Below are positions 39,070 through 51,972 of a DNA stretch of 64,000 nt, one piece after another. Below the pieces are notes generated by a model that was not told the DNA's origin, made no database searches, and saw only the letters and a list, made by a program, of their open reading frames with translations. Source of the DNA: Motacilla alba alba (Eukaryota; Chordata; Aves; Passeriformes; Motacillidae); the NCBI RefSeq assembly GCF_015832195.1, contig NC_052018.1, positions 68,075,666-68,139,665 of the forward strand. Reading direction: 5' to 3'. A program made the position numbers and the translations under genes. How positions within the stretch are numbered: position 1 is the stretch's first letter; each line of letters begins with the position of its first letter.

Positions 39070-39510
39070 AATCATAAAATAGTTTGGCCTGGAAGGGACC
39101 TTTAGAGGTCATCTAGTTCAATCCCCCTACAATTAGAAGGGACACCTTCAACAAGCCCAGGTTGCTCAGACTCCTGTCTAATCTGACCTTGAATGTTTCT
39201 GGGGACAGGGCATCCACCACCTCTCTGGGCAGCCTGTTCCAGTCTTTCAACACCTTTATTAAAAAAAAAAAAAAAAAGACAACAAAACAAACAAACAAAA
39301 AGCTCTCCAGTTTTCTTTCAGGCCCCCTTTGAGTACTGAAAGGCCACAGTAAGGTCTTCCTAAAGCCTCCTTGTCTCCAGGCTGAGCAGCCCCATCTCAG
39401 TTCTTCCACATAGGAGAGGTGCTTCAGACCCATCATCATCCTCATGGCCCTTCTCTGAAACCCCCTCTAAGTATGTATTCTCTTAGGTCTAGGATGTCTT
39501 TCTTCAATTA
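39070..39510 (-). mobile_element. CR1 LINE 3' part, internally rearranged
   Basis: The + strand begins with the inverted 3' tip (ATCATAAAATAGTTTGG), then GGAAGGGACCTTTAGAGGTC and CATCTAGTTCAATCCCCC. On the - strand, the left half encodes the RT tail NRLPREVVDALSPETF and neighbouring residues. The right half encodes a decayed stretch around GLKHLSYVEEL. Between them, where CR1 should continue through its 'ctgtaaagaatttcttcct' part, lies an A17 run and CAAA repeat (39261-39300). About 100 bases of expected CR1 sequence appear to be missing there. The last 45 bases at the right are less certain. Confidence 0.9.
39261..39300. repeat. A-run with ACAAA tail inside the CR1
   Basis: Seventeen A followed by GACAACAAAACAAACAAACA. 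It interrupts the CR1 copy at 39070-39510. Confidence 0.9.
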
Positions 39511-42500
39511 CTAAAACTATTCTGGTTTTCCATATAAAGATATTTAAATAACCCTGCATATCATAAAGAATTTTATTAAGTTAAGACTGGACAAAACTCC
39601 AGTTGTACATACCCATGTATGGTAACAACAACAAATGAAAAAAATGTAATGTGTGCTTCCTAAAGGCAAAGAATTAGAGGATCTGTAAAATGCTTTAAAT
39701 TTTCATTTTAAGTCATGGAAAGGACCTACCACATACAAAGCCACCTTCAATGTCATGTGAGAAAATAAGTATTTTAAAGGACTACTTTTTCCCTATGAAG
39801 AAGTAAAAGGCAAAATTTCCCTTACAGCTTGTGCCAGGTAGAGAGCTGTAATTGTACATTTTTCTATGAAATCTGCTAACATCTCACTGATAACTTACTA
39901 ATTTTTCAGTTCATTGCTTGGCTAGAGATACCTAAATTAAATCTGGACACATCATGCCCTTGGAGTCACCCATTTATTCTGGGAGAGTGTCAGGAAGAGA
40001 TCTGCTTTCAAAGACAGCAGTGTCAGCAGATGCTGTTGTAATTAGGGTACCAGACTGACTTTCATCAGAAAGATGATCCATTCCTTGCTTCAAAATACCA
40101 TTTCTGCAAGGCCTTGAGAAATTCTCTTAACCACTTACACATGCCACCTTCAAAAATGAGTCAAGAAATGACATCAAGAAACCAGTTTAATCAGGATATA
40201 CCTGGATTCAAATTAATCAAGTCTTCCTAAACGGATTCCCATTTCTTAAATGTGTATATTTGTTTCTGAAAAAGGTGAAAATTTAAATACATATTTTTAA
40301 TTGCTTCCTGCTTTAAACATGCTGAGCAACTCTGAAACATGTAAAATGCTTTGGTAACTAGTCAAATAATATGAAAAATGAAAATTAATTTCTATAATTT
40401 TGCTTTTTCTATTGTCAAAATGCAACTTTTCTCTGGTTTGTCATCTTCCGGGAATGGCCAGTTTTACTAATCACAGAAAGCTCATTTGGCTATTTACAAT
40501 CCTCTTGTGCTCCATAAAAGGCAATTAAAACAAAACTTCACGTTAAGATGTCTTTATCTCATCAGATGCATGGAGGATTCAATTCTGCTTAATTACTTTG
40601 ATGTCCAACTGGAATAAATTTGGTTTAGGATAGCAGAAAAAAATGAAAGAAACAAACCAAAAAGGATGGCCAAACAAAGGGAGTCAAGGTACCAAATATT
40701 TTTATCTCAGAAATACATATGTCTGTTAGAGCTACAGGATGCCTTTACATATCAAATGATCATTAACTTTACATGTTTTTATCAGAAATTCACAGGGAGG
40801 AGACCTCAACTACAGGAACAGAAAGCCAAGAAAACAAAAAACTACCCTACTCCATTCCAGTGCATTAACTTCTGGTGCCTCCAGGTGGCTTTTCACAACT
40901 ATGGTGATTTCTATTGGAGGAGCTGAAGTCACAGTCAATAATTCAGAGACTAAAACAGAAAGTACTTATTTTGCAATCAAAAGCAATTTTTGCAAAAAAG
41001 ATTTTTCAGTGAATCTGTGTGTCTGTCTACCAAGGCAGAGAGGTGCTCCAAGGCATGTATATTCCTCCAGATCTGTGCCAGCAGAAGCAAAGTGACATTC
41101 CAGAATTTTTTTAATGCTTATAAAAAAGAAGAATGGTTTCCAACTATTGAAGGAAAAAAAAACCCTAAAGATGTTTCTCATTTGCAACAAATCCCACTTA
41201 CCATATTCAATGTTGCATTATCAGATGAGCATTTTTACTATTGCTTTGTACTCAGTTATTTGTAAAGCAGCAATCAAACATTGTGAACAAGTTTTCACTC
41301 ATTCTTGAAAACATCCAGAAGCAACAACATTTGATGTACAGTTATTGGTAGTACACAACACAGACACAGGGGGCTCTGCCTTACAATCACAGAATAACAG
41401 ATGAAGCTTTGAAGCTTTCTGTATCTTTACTGTTTACAGCTGCATCTCATACCTATTCCATTTTTAATCATCTCACTTTGTAGAAAGCTTTTATTTTAGT
41501 CCTGTCAATTTCCCTCCTCCCCTTTTCTATTACATGCAATGCAGTATGACTCTTTCTGCACAGAAGACTTTTCTCCATGCTGCTAGAATGGTAGGAATAG
41601 GAAAAGAATCTAAACTTGTCAGAATTTTTATAATTACTCTAGTGACAGGCTAGTAATCAAATTACACCACGATCACCAAAACTTGTTTTTAAGTCTCTAA
41701 TCATTCAGGAATGGGACAACATCAATATCACATACAAGAGAAATTACTTCTTCCCTAGAAGTTATAGCCTGAAGTCAGAAAGCAGGATTTCCCTTAAGAA
41801 GAGATCTATAAATTACATTGTATTTTCTGAAAATCTTCAGGAGTGAATGAGCAATCTCAGGCAGACAATGAGGAACTTCCAATTAACTTCCTTGAAATCA
41901 CCTTACCAGCTTGTGGCAGAGGTAGGGACACAAAGAATTTTTTCTCTTGCTGTGGTGCTTATCAGATAGAATACAGTAACCTGTTTTTTAAATTCTTCCA
42001 CACTTTGTATTTTCTTGTCATAGCAGATGTTTCTGAGGCATGGAGTAACCACAGGACTAAATAAAGGACACTGTCACAACACATTGTGCAGCTTACACAT
42101 CAAACAGAACCCTCAGGATTACTGATCTACTGTTACTGTACAGAACTGGTACATTTAGTTTTTAATTCAGAAGGAGAGTGGCATGTGGGAAGAGTACACC
42201 AGGACTGTTTGTAGTACAGGGATTGATAGAAGGGAAAAGCCCTCTAAGTCACTCCTGCCGAAATCAAGCCTTCAGACAAGGGCTCTAGGTGCATGCTCTC
42301 TCCGTGGGTAAGAGCCTACCTTGGACTTCCAAAATGCCATTCATTCCAGGCTCACCTTGGCCTTAGGGAGCATACACCGTGTCACTGCAGCAGCAGATTG
42401 TGGGGGAACACCCTTCTGCAGGAAACAGCAAGGCACACAGCACTAAAAAACACCCAAAGAGGGATCATTTGCTTTGTAGGGTCTTCCCCAGGAGGATGAA

Positions 42501-43680
42501 CTGCCCACAGCCACACAGGCAAGCCTGCCAGCCTCAGTCTTCCCAGATCTGCAGGGCATCACCTTCCTCATACCTGGCCACCCTGGCACCTCATTGCCCA
42601 GCTAAGGGACTGCTCAGAAAACTTTGTCTTTAGGCCTGATCACTTAGGGAGAAGAGAAGAAACGCATGAAGAGAAAGGATGGGTAACTCATGGACCCAAA
42701 AGCTGACAACTTCTCCCAGGTCATACAGCACAAGGCTACGTCTGTGCTACTAGCAAATACTCACACTAGGTCTACTTGGAAAGAAAACTGGAGCAGCCAC
42801 CTAACAGGGAGAGCAGAAGAAGCCTGAGTGCTTTAACAATTATCACATGGTGCCTCTGTGACACAGGAAAGGCCAGCTGGCCATACAGAGGGGATATTGC
42901 CACACAATACATTTAGCAAAGCACATTGATACACCGTGTCTATAATGGGAAAAACAGAACCAACAAGCTGTAGACAAAAAGGAGCCAGTCAGAAATCTCT
43001 CAGAGGAGATGCCTGAGAGACATTAAGACATTTGTGAAGGGAAGAGAGATAAGCATGCAATCTTTATTGAAATAAACGTTGCTTCCCTTCTGACATAAGC
43101 CATAACAGGTAAGAGCCCTAAAAGAATAAGCTATAAAACCCAAAGACCAAAAACCCATTGCCCAAAGACTTATTCACGTGCTAGAAAATGCCACCACTAA
43201 ACAGAGAGCAGATTGGTCAGAACTGGAACGACCCCTTGACAGTGACATTTCACCATCACTTTACAGCAGCTGAAGCGTAACAGATGCACAGAGCACTGCT
43301 GCAGAGAGGCTGCCCTGGTGACAAGGTGATCCTTACATTAGATGCTCTTTCTGAAAAAATACTGTGGATGTTCTCCATCTCCTCCCCAAAACAAACTGTA
43401 ATTTATTTGTTTATGAACAACATCAACCTGTCAAACACACAGTTGCAGTCTATTTGGAAAACCTAGTTTAATTTTATTTTTGATTGATTTTGTTAGATGT
43501 GCATAACATCCCAAAATGCACTTGAATTTGCTTGTTTCATACTACCAGAGCAGCTCAGTCTGTCCAATGTGTTAAAGTCATGCCCCCTCCTGCTTTGGTA
43601 ACTGGGGAATGCTTCTAAGTGGTTCTTCTGCCCAAAGTGCAGCAAAGGATAGAAGAGAAGACAAAGACAGGCATAAGCCT

Positions 43681-43770
43681 AAAAAAAAAAACCCAAAAAA
43701 CAACCCAAAACAAAAACAAAGAAACCCCCCCCCCCTAAAAAAACCCTCAAAAAGCAACAACAAACAAACG
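43681..43770. repeat. A/C-rich tract with an 11-base C-run
   Basis: Eleven A, then ACCC and CAACCC-type interruptions, then 11 C at 43725-43735 and more CCC/CAAA words. The minus strand has G-runs, but only one is long. Antisense frames here are glycine/phenylalanine low complexity and are not genes. Confidence 0.9.
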
Positions 43771-45665
43771 CCACACCCATGCCCAGTAATCCCCAGCAGA
43801 ACCATCTTTATAATGACATTTTCGTTTCTTGACATAGATATTTGTCTGCTAGGAACTTTAAGAAGGCTCTGAAATTTGTAATTCACATAAGCCACAAACT
43901 ACACCAATGTAACACAGACCAGAACAGGAAGCACATGACTTAATAACATGACACTAAGGCTAAGAGGAAACTTTTGAACTCTTACATTCTTCACTGGAAA
44001 GCCTGCCCATGCTCATATTTTCATGAAAAATGTTTCTCCAAAGATCAAGTACATAGGTTTGTAAAGCAGGAAAGAGAGAGAGCCACCACACAAAACCCAG
44101 AAAAATTATTTAACTGAAGCTGGGCGTGCCCACCAGCACCCTGCAGCCAACTGCACAGATGCAGGGGAGAAGGAGAAAGTATCCGCTCTTCTATTAAGAC
44201 AAAATGGAGACTCCTCAATTTTTATTTCCTCATTGGAACAAAACCACAAATTTCAAAGTGCTTTCTAAAAAGCAATACTTTGGTTTTTAACAAGCACTAG
44301 CAATAATCCATTACATCAAGTGTCAGCTCCAAGCATTTGAAAGCCGTAGATCACATCAGACATCTGCTTTTAAAAGGCAAATTGCTGACTCATTTCTGAT
44401 CCACCATGGTTGACATTCACATCCTGTTAATGATAACTCAACCCTTTCATTTCTTCCCTGCACTTTCTTAAATAAGCTTAAATTAATTGCCCATTAGATA
44501 TAATCAGTGTTGAGAATAATGCTGCAGCATATTTCAATTCCTTTCATAAATCAATGAAAGATGCTTGTAATATTTTCTTAAAGGATTTATTTTATGCCTG
44601 TATTATCATTTTACTTCTACAATTACCCTACTAATTAATTTTCAAGTTTATCTACACATTTTATCTAATCAAAAACTAATTTTAAAAAAAGTGTTGTTTC
44701 TGAACCAGTATAAATTGAAACCTTAGCTTCAAATTCTCAAAATACACAGGCAGTAAATAAATTAATTTTCCTTTAGAATAGTTTTAAACAACCCACTAAC
44801 TATATACGCACACTTCTTAAAGATTAAAAGTATAAAAATTAAAAATTGCCTTTACCACTGTGAATTTTAGAGGAACCTTATTCTTGCTACAAGTGCTTCC
44901 CACAAAGAGGCAATACCTCAAAACTCAACAATAGGAAAATGTTAAAAATAAAAAAAAACACTAAAATTGCCAAGCAGAAAAAAAACAATTAATTTAAATA
45001 TTAATTTAAAAGTCAACTACCAAGAGGGGGAGAAAGGAAATTATGAAGCACAAGGCTCTATGTTTTCTGTTTTATCTGCTTTAAAAACAATTATAAGCTT
45101 GAGATAAAGTTTCAAACAATTTTATAATGGAAGTAATGTAATTACCCTGTGTAGAAAGAGATCAGGATAAACTCCACTGGTGCAGATCTGAAATGGGATT
45201 TTTGGTATAATTTCCTCTGAGAAGCCAGGTCATGATTGTCAAAACCACGTAAAAAAGCAACATGCAGTAAGTAGGGACCCACAGGGGCTTTGAGTTATAA
45301 GCAGACCACTGATCAGAAAAACACTAATGCATATGCAACCAATGAGGGATAAAATATTGGAGCACAACAAAATTATTTTTTCATTAAAAGACCAAAGCTG
45401 AAGCCATGGGAGCAGCCAGGGATGGACTTTTGTTCCTTAAAGAAATTAGTTTACCCAGACTTAAATTAGCCTCATTGTTAATTTTGTTTTTGTTACATTT
45501 GAAGAGGAGCTAAAGGTATATAACTGTGTCCTCTGCTTTCAAATTATAAACCACTTTTTTGTGCAGTCGAGAAAACTGAAAATACCATTAAACAAATCCT
45601 GCTGCATGACTGTATTTGTGGAAGAGGAAAAGGTATGGACCCAAAAGCAGACCTCTCAATGACAC

Positions 45666-45681
45666 AAAAAAAAAAAAAAAA
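45666..45681. repeat. Poly-A run, 16 A
   Basis: An uninterrupted A-run, 78 bp left of the tandem duplication. Confidence 0.9.
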
Positions 45682-45758
45682 TCCAGGAATCATTAGCAAT
45701 TCAATTTTGATTTTATTCATATATACATATAATTTAATATACACATATTACCTGGAAG

Positions 45759-45998
45759 AGACAGATTTTAGCTTTTCATCCCTTACTAGATTTGATCAAT
45801 GTAGAATGATATGATCAAGGAATCTGCCCTGAGTAACTAAAGCACAGCATCTCAAATTACTATTGGTCAATCCACAGAAAAGACAGCTTTTAGCTTTTTA
45901 CCTATTACTACATTTGATCAATGTAGAATTATATGAACAAGGAATCTGCCTGCTGTAAGTAAAGCACAGCATCTAAAATTATTTTTGGGCAATCCACC
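45759..45998. repeat. 122-bp tandem duplication (two diverged copies)
   Basis: Copy 1 (45759-45880) and copy 2 (45881-about 46000) share AGACAG.TTTTAGCTTTT, TTTGATCAATGTAGAAT, AAGGAATCTGCC, AAAGCACAGCATCT and CAATCCAC at a constant 122-base offset. Counting by eye gives about 17 mismatches in 118 positions, or roughly 85% identity, with no net indel. No open frame continues through both. The two GATCAATGTAGAAT words are the best-kept part. Confidence 0.92.
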
Positions 45999-48260
45999 TA
46001 AGCAGCCAGATTTCTAAGATTCCTGGGCTCCTTAGAGCTGCCTTGACTCTCAGCAAAGTTGCTAGTTACTAAATATGTTTTCAAACATAACCAATTATTT
46101 TAAGCCAACTTATTTTGCAAAGCCCAAATATTGTTCCTCGAGGGGAAAAAAATTAAAAGCAGAGTTGACACAGAATGAGGCTTAAGCAATTTAGTCCCAA
46201 GGCTGTTGGCTTTGAACACTCCCACTGGGAAATAATATTCAACATCAAAGTTGTGTGTGGATGAGTTTGCCCCATCCTTCCAACTTGTTTTTCTTTAACT
46301 TTATTAAGTCCTTTTAGCTTTGTCAACCTGCTGTAATTGCTGTTTCACGAAATTGATAACATTGTGCCTAGTGCTCAACTTTCACTTTATTAACCAGAGC
46401 AAAGCACTCTCTTGTAAATCTCCACAACACTTAACCTTTGGGATTCAATGATCTTTGTTCATTCTCCAACAATTAAAGGATTTTCTTATTTTTGTATACA
46501 TATATTTGGGTCTTCTAGAACCTTTCTAGTTTCTATCTCATAGAAATATGAATGCATAGGGTAGATTCTTGGAAAATAAATTATTCCTAGTTCCACATGA
46601 ACAACTGCTGTCCTTCTAAGCATACGTTCAGATTTATGAATCCCTCTTTGTCTGAACTGCCATTTGCAAGAAAGGGTAATTACCAAGCCTTTCAAAGTAG
46701 CTATATTAATTAAAGCAAAGTAAATGCTAAACACTAAACAGTACAACTACAGTATTTTACTATATCAAAAAGATGGAAAATGTTGCACATGTTAACATGT
46801 CTTATAGTTAGCATTCTTTTAAAAATAAATGTTATTTTAAACACAGAAGAGCCTCTTAAAAGTAGTTATGTAGGAATAAAAAAGTATTGCTTCATTGGAC
46901 AAATTGATATAAACATTACAAGCAATAATTTTTTCCTGTTTTTCCTTCTTCTCTCTTTAAAATAATTTCACCAGTATCTCATGATTCTTCAATTGTCTCT
47001 CAGGTGTGCACATAACACAGATCCTGCTATCTACCATGGCACAGTAACCGAAGAATCTTTCACAAGAGAACTTCATTTTCATTCCTCTGATAAATATTAG
47101 TTAACATATATTAAACCAAAACAAAAGAGCACAACAAAAGAAGCCAACAAGAACTTTTTGACAGTGAATAGCTTTAGAGATTGACTATCTCTATGAAAAT
47201 TTCATTTTGAAGAGCCATTCCCACACGGGCCCAGTCCTTGCTGTGCTGATCAAGGGAAGCATTGTGTGACAAAGGCAGCACTAAAGCTAAACTTAACTTC
47301 ACCAGCACTGAACTCCAGGTGAAGCCTGCTAAAGTACATCCAGCAGGCAATGCCAAGCTGGATTTTAAACATCACTTTCTCCTCGTTAAGTCAAGCTTCT
47401 CAGCAGCTTTAGACCTTTTAATACTATATACTTGCATCTTCAGTAAATAAAGTATTTCAAGAATTTTCCCCACACCCTCCAAAAGAAATAAATACCAAAA
47501 AGAAATGCATAAGTTGTCCCAATGGTAGTCTTTACAGGAACTGTTCTCCTCGGAAGAGGGATAATAATTTCACTCCCTTGTGTAAGCCAAACCAGTTTCC
47601 ACAGCCCTTCCCATCCACACTGCCCTTACTCTTAATATTAACCTAAATATCTGCTTTAGTGAATGAAGATAAAAATATTTTTAACTTACCTGTAGATAGC
47701 ATCCAAATCATTGCTCATTCTTTTTATACTCTTAATAGCTTTATACTCCAACTAGCTTAATTGAATGGTAAGCCATTACAAAGGTAAAAAAGTCAGTGAG
47801 ATTCAGAAGAAATACATACAGAAATGTCACACAGAGCAGCAGTAAAGTAGAAGGGTGATATAAGAGATGATGCTAAGCGAGAAGTTTTGGCATGAAAACA
47901 TTTTCTCCTGCTAATGATATAATTCAGATTATCTGGCTGCATCAAAGAGAGGCAGAAGCTAGTGTCTAAAATGATGACCCTACTGAAACTGTAATAAAGA
48001 CTTGCATTTATGAGCAGAACCATTAGATAATGCTACATGTCATAAATTAGTGTCCCAATAACACAGCATTGGAAAGACAGACTTATGATCTACCATCCTT
48101 CTATGGTCTGGCTTAAGCTATTGGGGTCTTCACCATGGACCTTCCCAGAGGATGAACACCAAGTATTGTTACTGGGCCTCCCCTACATACATAGCACAGC
48201 TGAGTTATCATTGATTCTCCCAGACAACCTCTAGGATGAAGGATTCTTTCCTATGAGCAC

Positions 48261-48276
48261 AGGTGTGATCACACCT
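48261..48276. promoter_or_regulatory. Perfect 16-bp palindrome of two T-box half-sites
   Basis: AGGTGTGATCACACCT is its own reverse complement and consists of AGGTGTGA joined directly to TCACACCT. AGGTGTGA is the known core recognised by T-box transcription factors (Brachyury and TBX family). The two half-sites are abutted in the order opposite to the classic Brachyury palindrome. About one 16-bp palindrome is expected by chance in a window this size, so function is not established. Confidence 0.4.
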
Positions 48277-49043
48277 CTCTACTACTTTTAGGAAAACAAT
48301 TATCTTGTTTTAAGTCTCTTTTACTTCTTGTTGCTGTCAAGCCTGAATATAGGGCTCTCACTCCTCAGTACATCAAAGACACGCCTGAGGTATCTTTTTG
48401 TTAATATCTCCAGTTTACCTAACCTATGCTTTTGCACCACATTCAGAAGTTGTCCTTTGCCCACTACAATGCTGTAATACAAAATATCAGCAGATTTCCT
48501 CTGCTCCTCCAAGGAGCCTGTCCATGAACAACTTTGGACCATGACAGACAAATAAATTCTGAGGAAAAAAGAGTTCTCTGACTCTGAAATTTAACAACAC
48601 ATGAAGATCAACATGGGACCAAATCATAACTTTCCCATGATGACAAGGGATTTTTAGACAACCTACACTGTCTCAGCCACAAACCATTTGTGAGGGATAT
48701 GCTGCTAATTACCATGTATAGGATGCCACTTCAACACATGGCTTAGTTAAGGAGGGATCTTTTTCACTACTTTAACATCAGATTATCAGGTAGGTAAATC
48801 CTCAGCTGCACCACTGGATCAAACCCTGCTAGTTGGAACTTTCCAGAGATTTTTCTTAACACTACGGGCTAAAAATAAATGCAAACTTTGAGAAAGGCAA
48901 AATGGTTTGGCTCCTCTGAAGTTCTGGCTACAAGGCAAATCTGATTGAACCTAAACCACAAAAAAGAATCTTGAAATAACTGATTTTGCATCTGTACAGA
49001 AATACAGCTATAGCAAGTTACTGAACCATGAAAACAAATATAG

Positions 49044-49055
49044 AAAAAAAAAAAA
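49044..49055. repeat. Poly-A run, 12 A
   Basis: A short uninterrupted A-run in AT-rich unique sequence. Confidence 0.85.
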
Positions 49056-51972
49056 CTTTAGCTTTTAATTCTATTTTTCTAAGGAAGTTTGCACAAAGTC
49101 ACATAAAATATAAATTATGTTTTCACAGTGTTGTGTAACTTCTTGAGGAGGACAGTTTTAGTCTTTAGTCTTGGCTCAGGTTCTAGAACCTAAATCCAGA
49201 ATTTAAAGAACACATTAAAAATTACATAAAATACAAAAGTATTGTAGCTTTATACAGTCGAAAATAAAACAACATATTTTCCAGAAGATATCGTATCTAA
49301 AACTATAAATTTGACTGTCTTTTGTTATTTCTACCAGATGAAGAAATCTCATGTGACTCACAGCCCTTTAGCTGTTTCTCACTCTGGTCAAAAAGACACA
49401 TTTAAAATCAGGATTTGAAGAAGATAGAAAGAAATACAAAATAAGGAAACCTGGAAAGGTATAATAACTAAGGGGGGAGGGGGCTGCTTGTTTGTTTTAC
49501 TTTCAGGCATGCAGTACTGTCGCATTTTTCAAAAATCCAGCTATGCATTTGTGCATGCTCTTAATGACATAAAAAATTCAGAGAACATAATGCTCATCTT
49601 CTTTTCTCACAGAATAATGACTAGAAAATATCCTGAACTGTATGGGCATCCAAAGGTTGAAACTCACAGAAACTGAGCTGAATGAAAAGTGCAAGGTCAC
49701 TGATGTGAAGAAAGGCAGTTTAGTTAATATTAGCACAACTCTCCAATTAGCACTGCTGAGAGGCAGCATTTAACCTGAGCAGAACTCACATCTGACAAGG
49801 CACTGCTTATTCCAAGTTAGCTCAATTATTTTCACTTGGCAGAACACAGTGCACACAGATGTACCAAAAGTGCTGCTGAAAAATCATCTCTCATGGAGGT
49901 CCATAACAGTGGTGTTTTACTCCCTGCCTTTGAGAAACCCAGGTACCACTTCCTTTAACTATGTTCTAAGCAGGTATTCTAAATTACTCTTTTCCTCAGT
50001 CCTGATGTTTAAGAGACAATCAAGTCAACAGATCCTCAGAATGAATATATACATAGGAAAAATGCCATTTGCTGGCACTTTCCTGAACCCAGGGACTCAT
50101 TTGTGAAGAACACCAATCCATTCTGATACACAGAAACTGTAAGAAAGAAATTCAGCCAGCTGTAACTCCTTCTGGAAGGAGACCTTGCTGTGGTTTGAAG
50201 AATTTTAGGACTAAATTGATATTTTGCCACTGCTTTAGGATGGTATTAACAATTGATCCCAGAGGGATCAGACAAATGGTACTTTCAGGAGTATGGGCTC
50301 AAAGCCAAGTACTAATCTTTATTTACCAGTGTTCACTTCTCTCTTCTGTTTTATGCTGAAGTTGCTTTGCATATACAAAATCAGACTTTTTGAGTTACTT
50401 GAGCTATCTGCTGTGAAGGACCTGGGTCCAGGAAATCAGTCAATTTCCAATTTCAAGATATATTTTTTTGCTTTCAGAAAATTTCTAACCAGCTTTAAAC
50501 AGAGTGCATATCTATGCACTGAGCTTCTCAGAAATTGTAGAACTTCAGCATGATCTGAAGCTCTAAGTAATAATATCACAGAATTAAAAAGTAGATTAAA
50601 GTCAGGAAGATGTATTAACATGAAAGGTAAAGAAGAAATGTGTTTTCAAATCATATTTGGAAAGAAATTTCACTAAGAAATCGAATTCATTAAGCACTAC
50701 ACATAAAATAAGTAGATTGGGGCAGACACATTCGCTGTGAACAGAAACAGAGAGAAGCACAAAAGTAGTGGAAAAAAGTTTCTTAAGTCAAACTGAAAGA
50801 ACCCTACTATGCAGAGGCAGAAGTACTATTTTCAGGATATAAACAGGATAACTGTTTACACATTTGTGCTCCACAGGAGAGGGCTGGCAACCACATTTTG
50901 TGCATGCTGGAACAGAAAGTTTTGAACTCTTGCAGGAAATGCTGCCAGGCCACCAGCTCCCTCCCACTTCCCCAGCTCCCAAAAGAGTCCCAACAGAGTC
51001 CAGGTACAGATTTCAGACCATCTCCCTGAGGGATGGCCACTTTATGGGCACTGACTGGGCAGCAGACTGCTGCTTCTCCAGATGGAGACAGGACAGAGCT
51101 CCCTGGTCATAGTTCAGCACATGGCACCACTTCTCACAAATTTTCTTTCAAATAGCTCACAGTTACACAGTCCATAAAGGTGTGCTAGCAAATTGCAGTC
51201 AGGCAAACCTTATTTTTTTGTAAAGAGAAAAGGCAACACACTAAAACAAAAACCAGAGAGTCTCAACTAAGAATTTGAACCAGAATACCAAACTGAATTT
51301 GGAAATCATCTGGTTCAGATTTTTTTTCCTTTATCATTTAATTTCAAAAATTAAGATAAAGGTAATCTGTATGAAAGTAACAGAAATCTAGGCAGAACTA
51401 AATATCATCTGAAAAAATTAGATAACTTTGTCAAGTTTGGAGATAAAAAAAGCTGAGCCAAAAGCCTTTTTCAGAAATGTATCTAGAAAAAAACTTTTGC
51501 AAATTATGAAGTTGATGCATAGTAAGACTGAAATTACATCACATATTTTACAGAGTGCATCACACAATAGTCTAATCTTTACTCACACATGTGCCCCATC
51601 TTGCAAATGAAATTCTGCTAGATTGATGTGCTAAGGTACTGAGTGTAATCACAGAAGGGAAACAAAAGGTAAACCAACCCCTTTTATTTTTGTGTCATGC
51701 CTTTCTACAGTGCTGTAGGACAAAACCATAAGAGAGTCCAAGTCTTTCTAACCAGAACATGGGTTTTTTGGCATGGATATTTAGCAAAAATGCTTCCATG
51801 TTGCCAATACTTTCTCCAAGGTAAGTTTCTCAGAAACTGTATAATCTACAGTCAGTGGGTATACATGCTCCCCATCTCCTCCCCCTGAAGTATGAGCCTC
51901 AGCATCACTGCTAAAGTACTAAAAAAGCAGGGCCAGGCATGAGTTTGGTCATCACTTGATCTGGCAGTGGGA

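Larger units (their letters stand above)
39511..45758. other. Unique sequence
   Basis: No gene recognised. A GC-richer patch near 42240-42620 has open frames of up to 84 codons without recognisable domains. The A/C-rich tract at 43681-43760 is listed separately. The region 44455-44660 is rich in TAATT-type homeodomain words and has few simple runs. Confidence 0.4.
45999..51968. other. Unique AT-rich sequence
   Basis: No gene recognised. The stretch 46300-46470 has compact AT-rich motif-dense text of the kind seen in conserved non-coding elements (untested). A palindrome at 48261-48276 is listed. A G-run pair GGGGGGAGGGGG lies at 49472-49483. Open frames are all under 90 codons. Confidence 0.4.

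Noticed and set aside
39113..39445. 110-codon minus-strand frame that looks protein-like
   Set aside because: It is the CR1 RT tail with a Phe-run from the inserted A-tract, a mobile-element remnant and not a host gene.
41385..41400. AATCACAGAATAACAG as a CR1 3' tip
   Set aside because: Only about 12 bases match and no CR1 body follows.
46787..46800. ACATGTTAACATGT palindrome as a p53-type site
   Set aside because: The two CATG cores are 8 bp apart rather than the required 10 and the flanking bases mismatch; a 14-bp palindrome is expected several times by chance.
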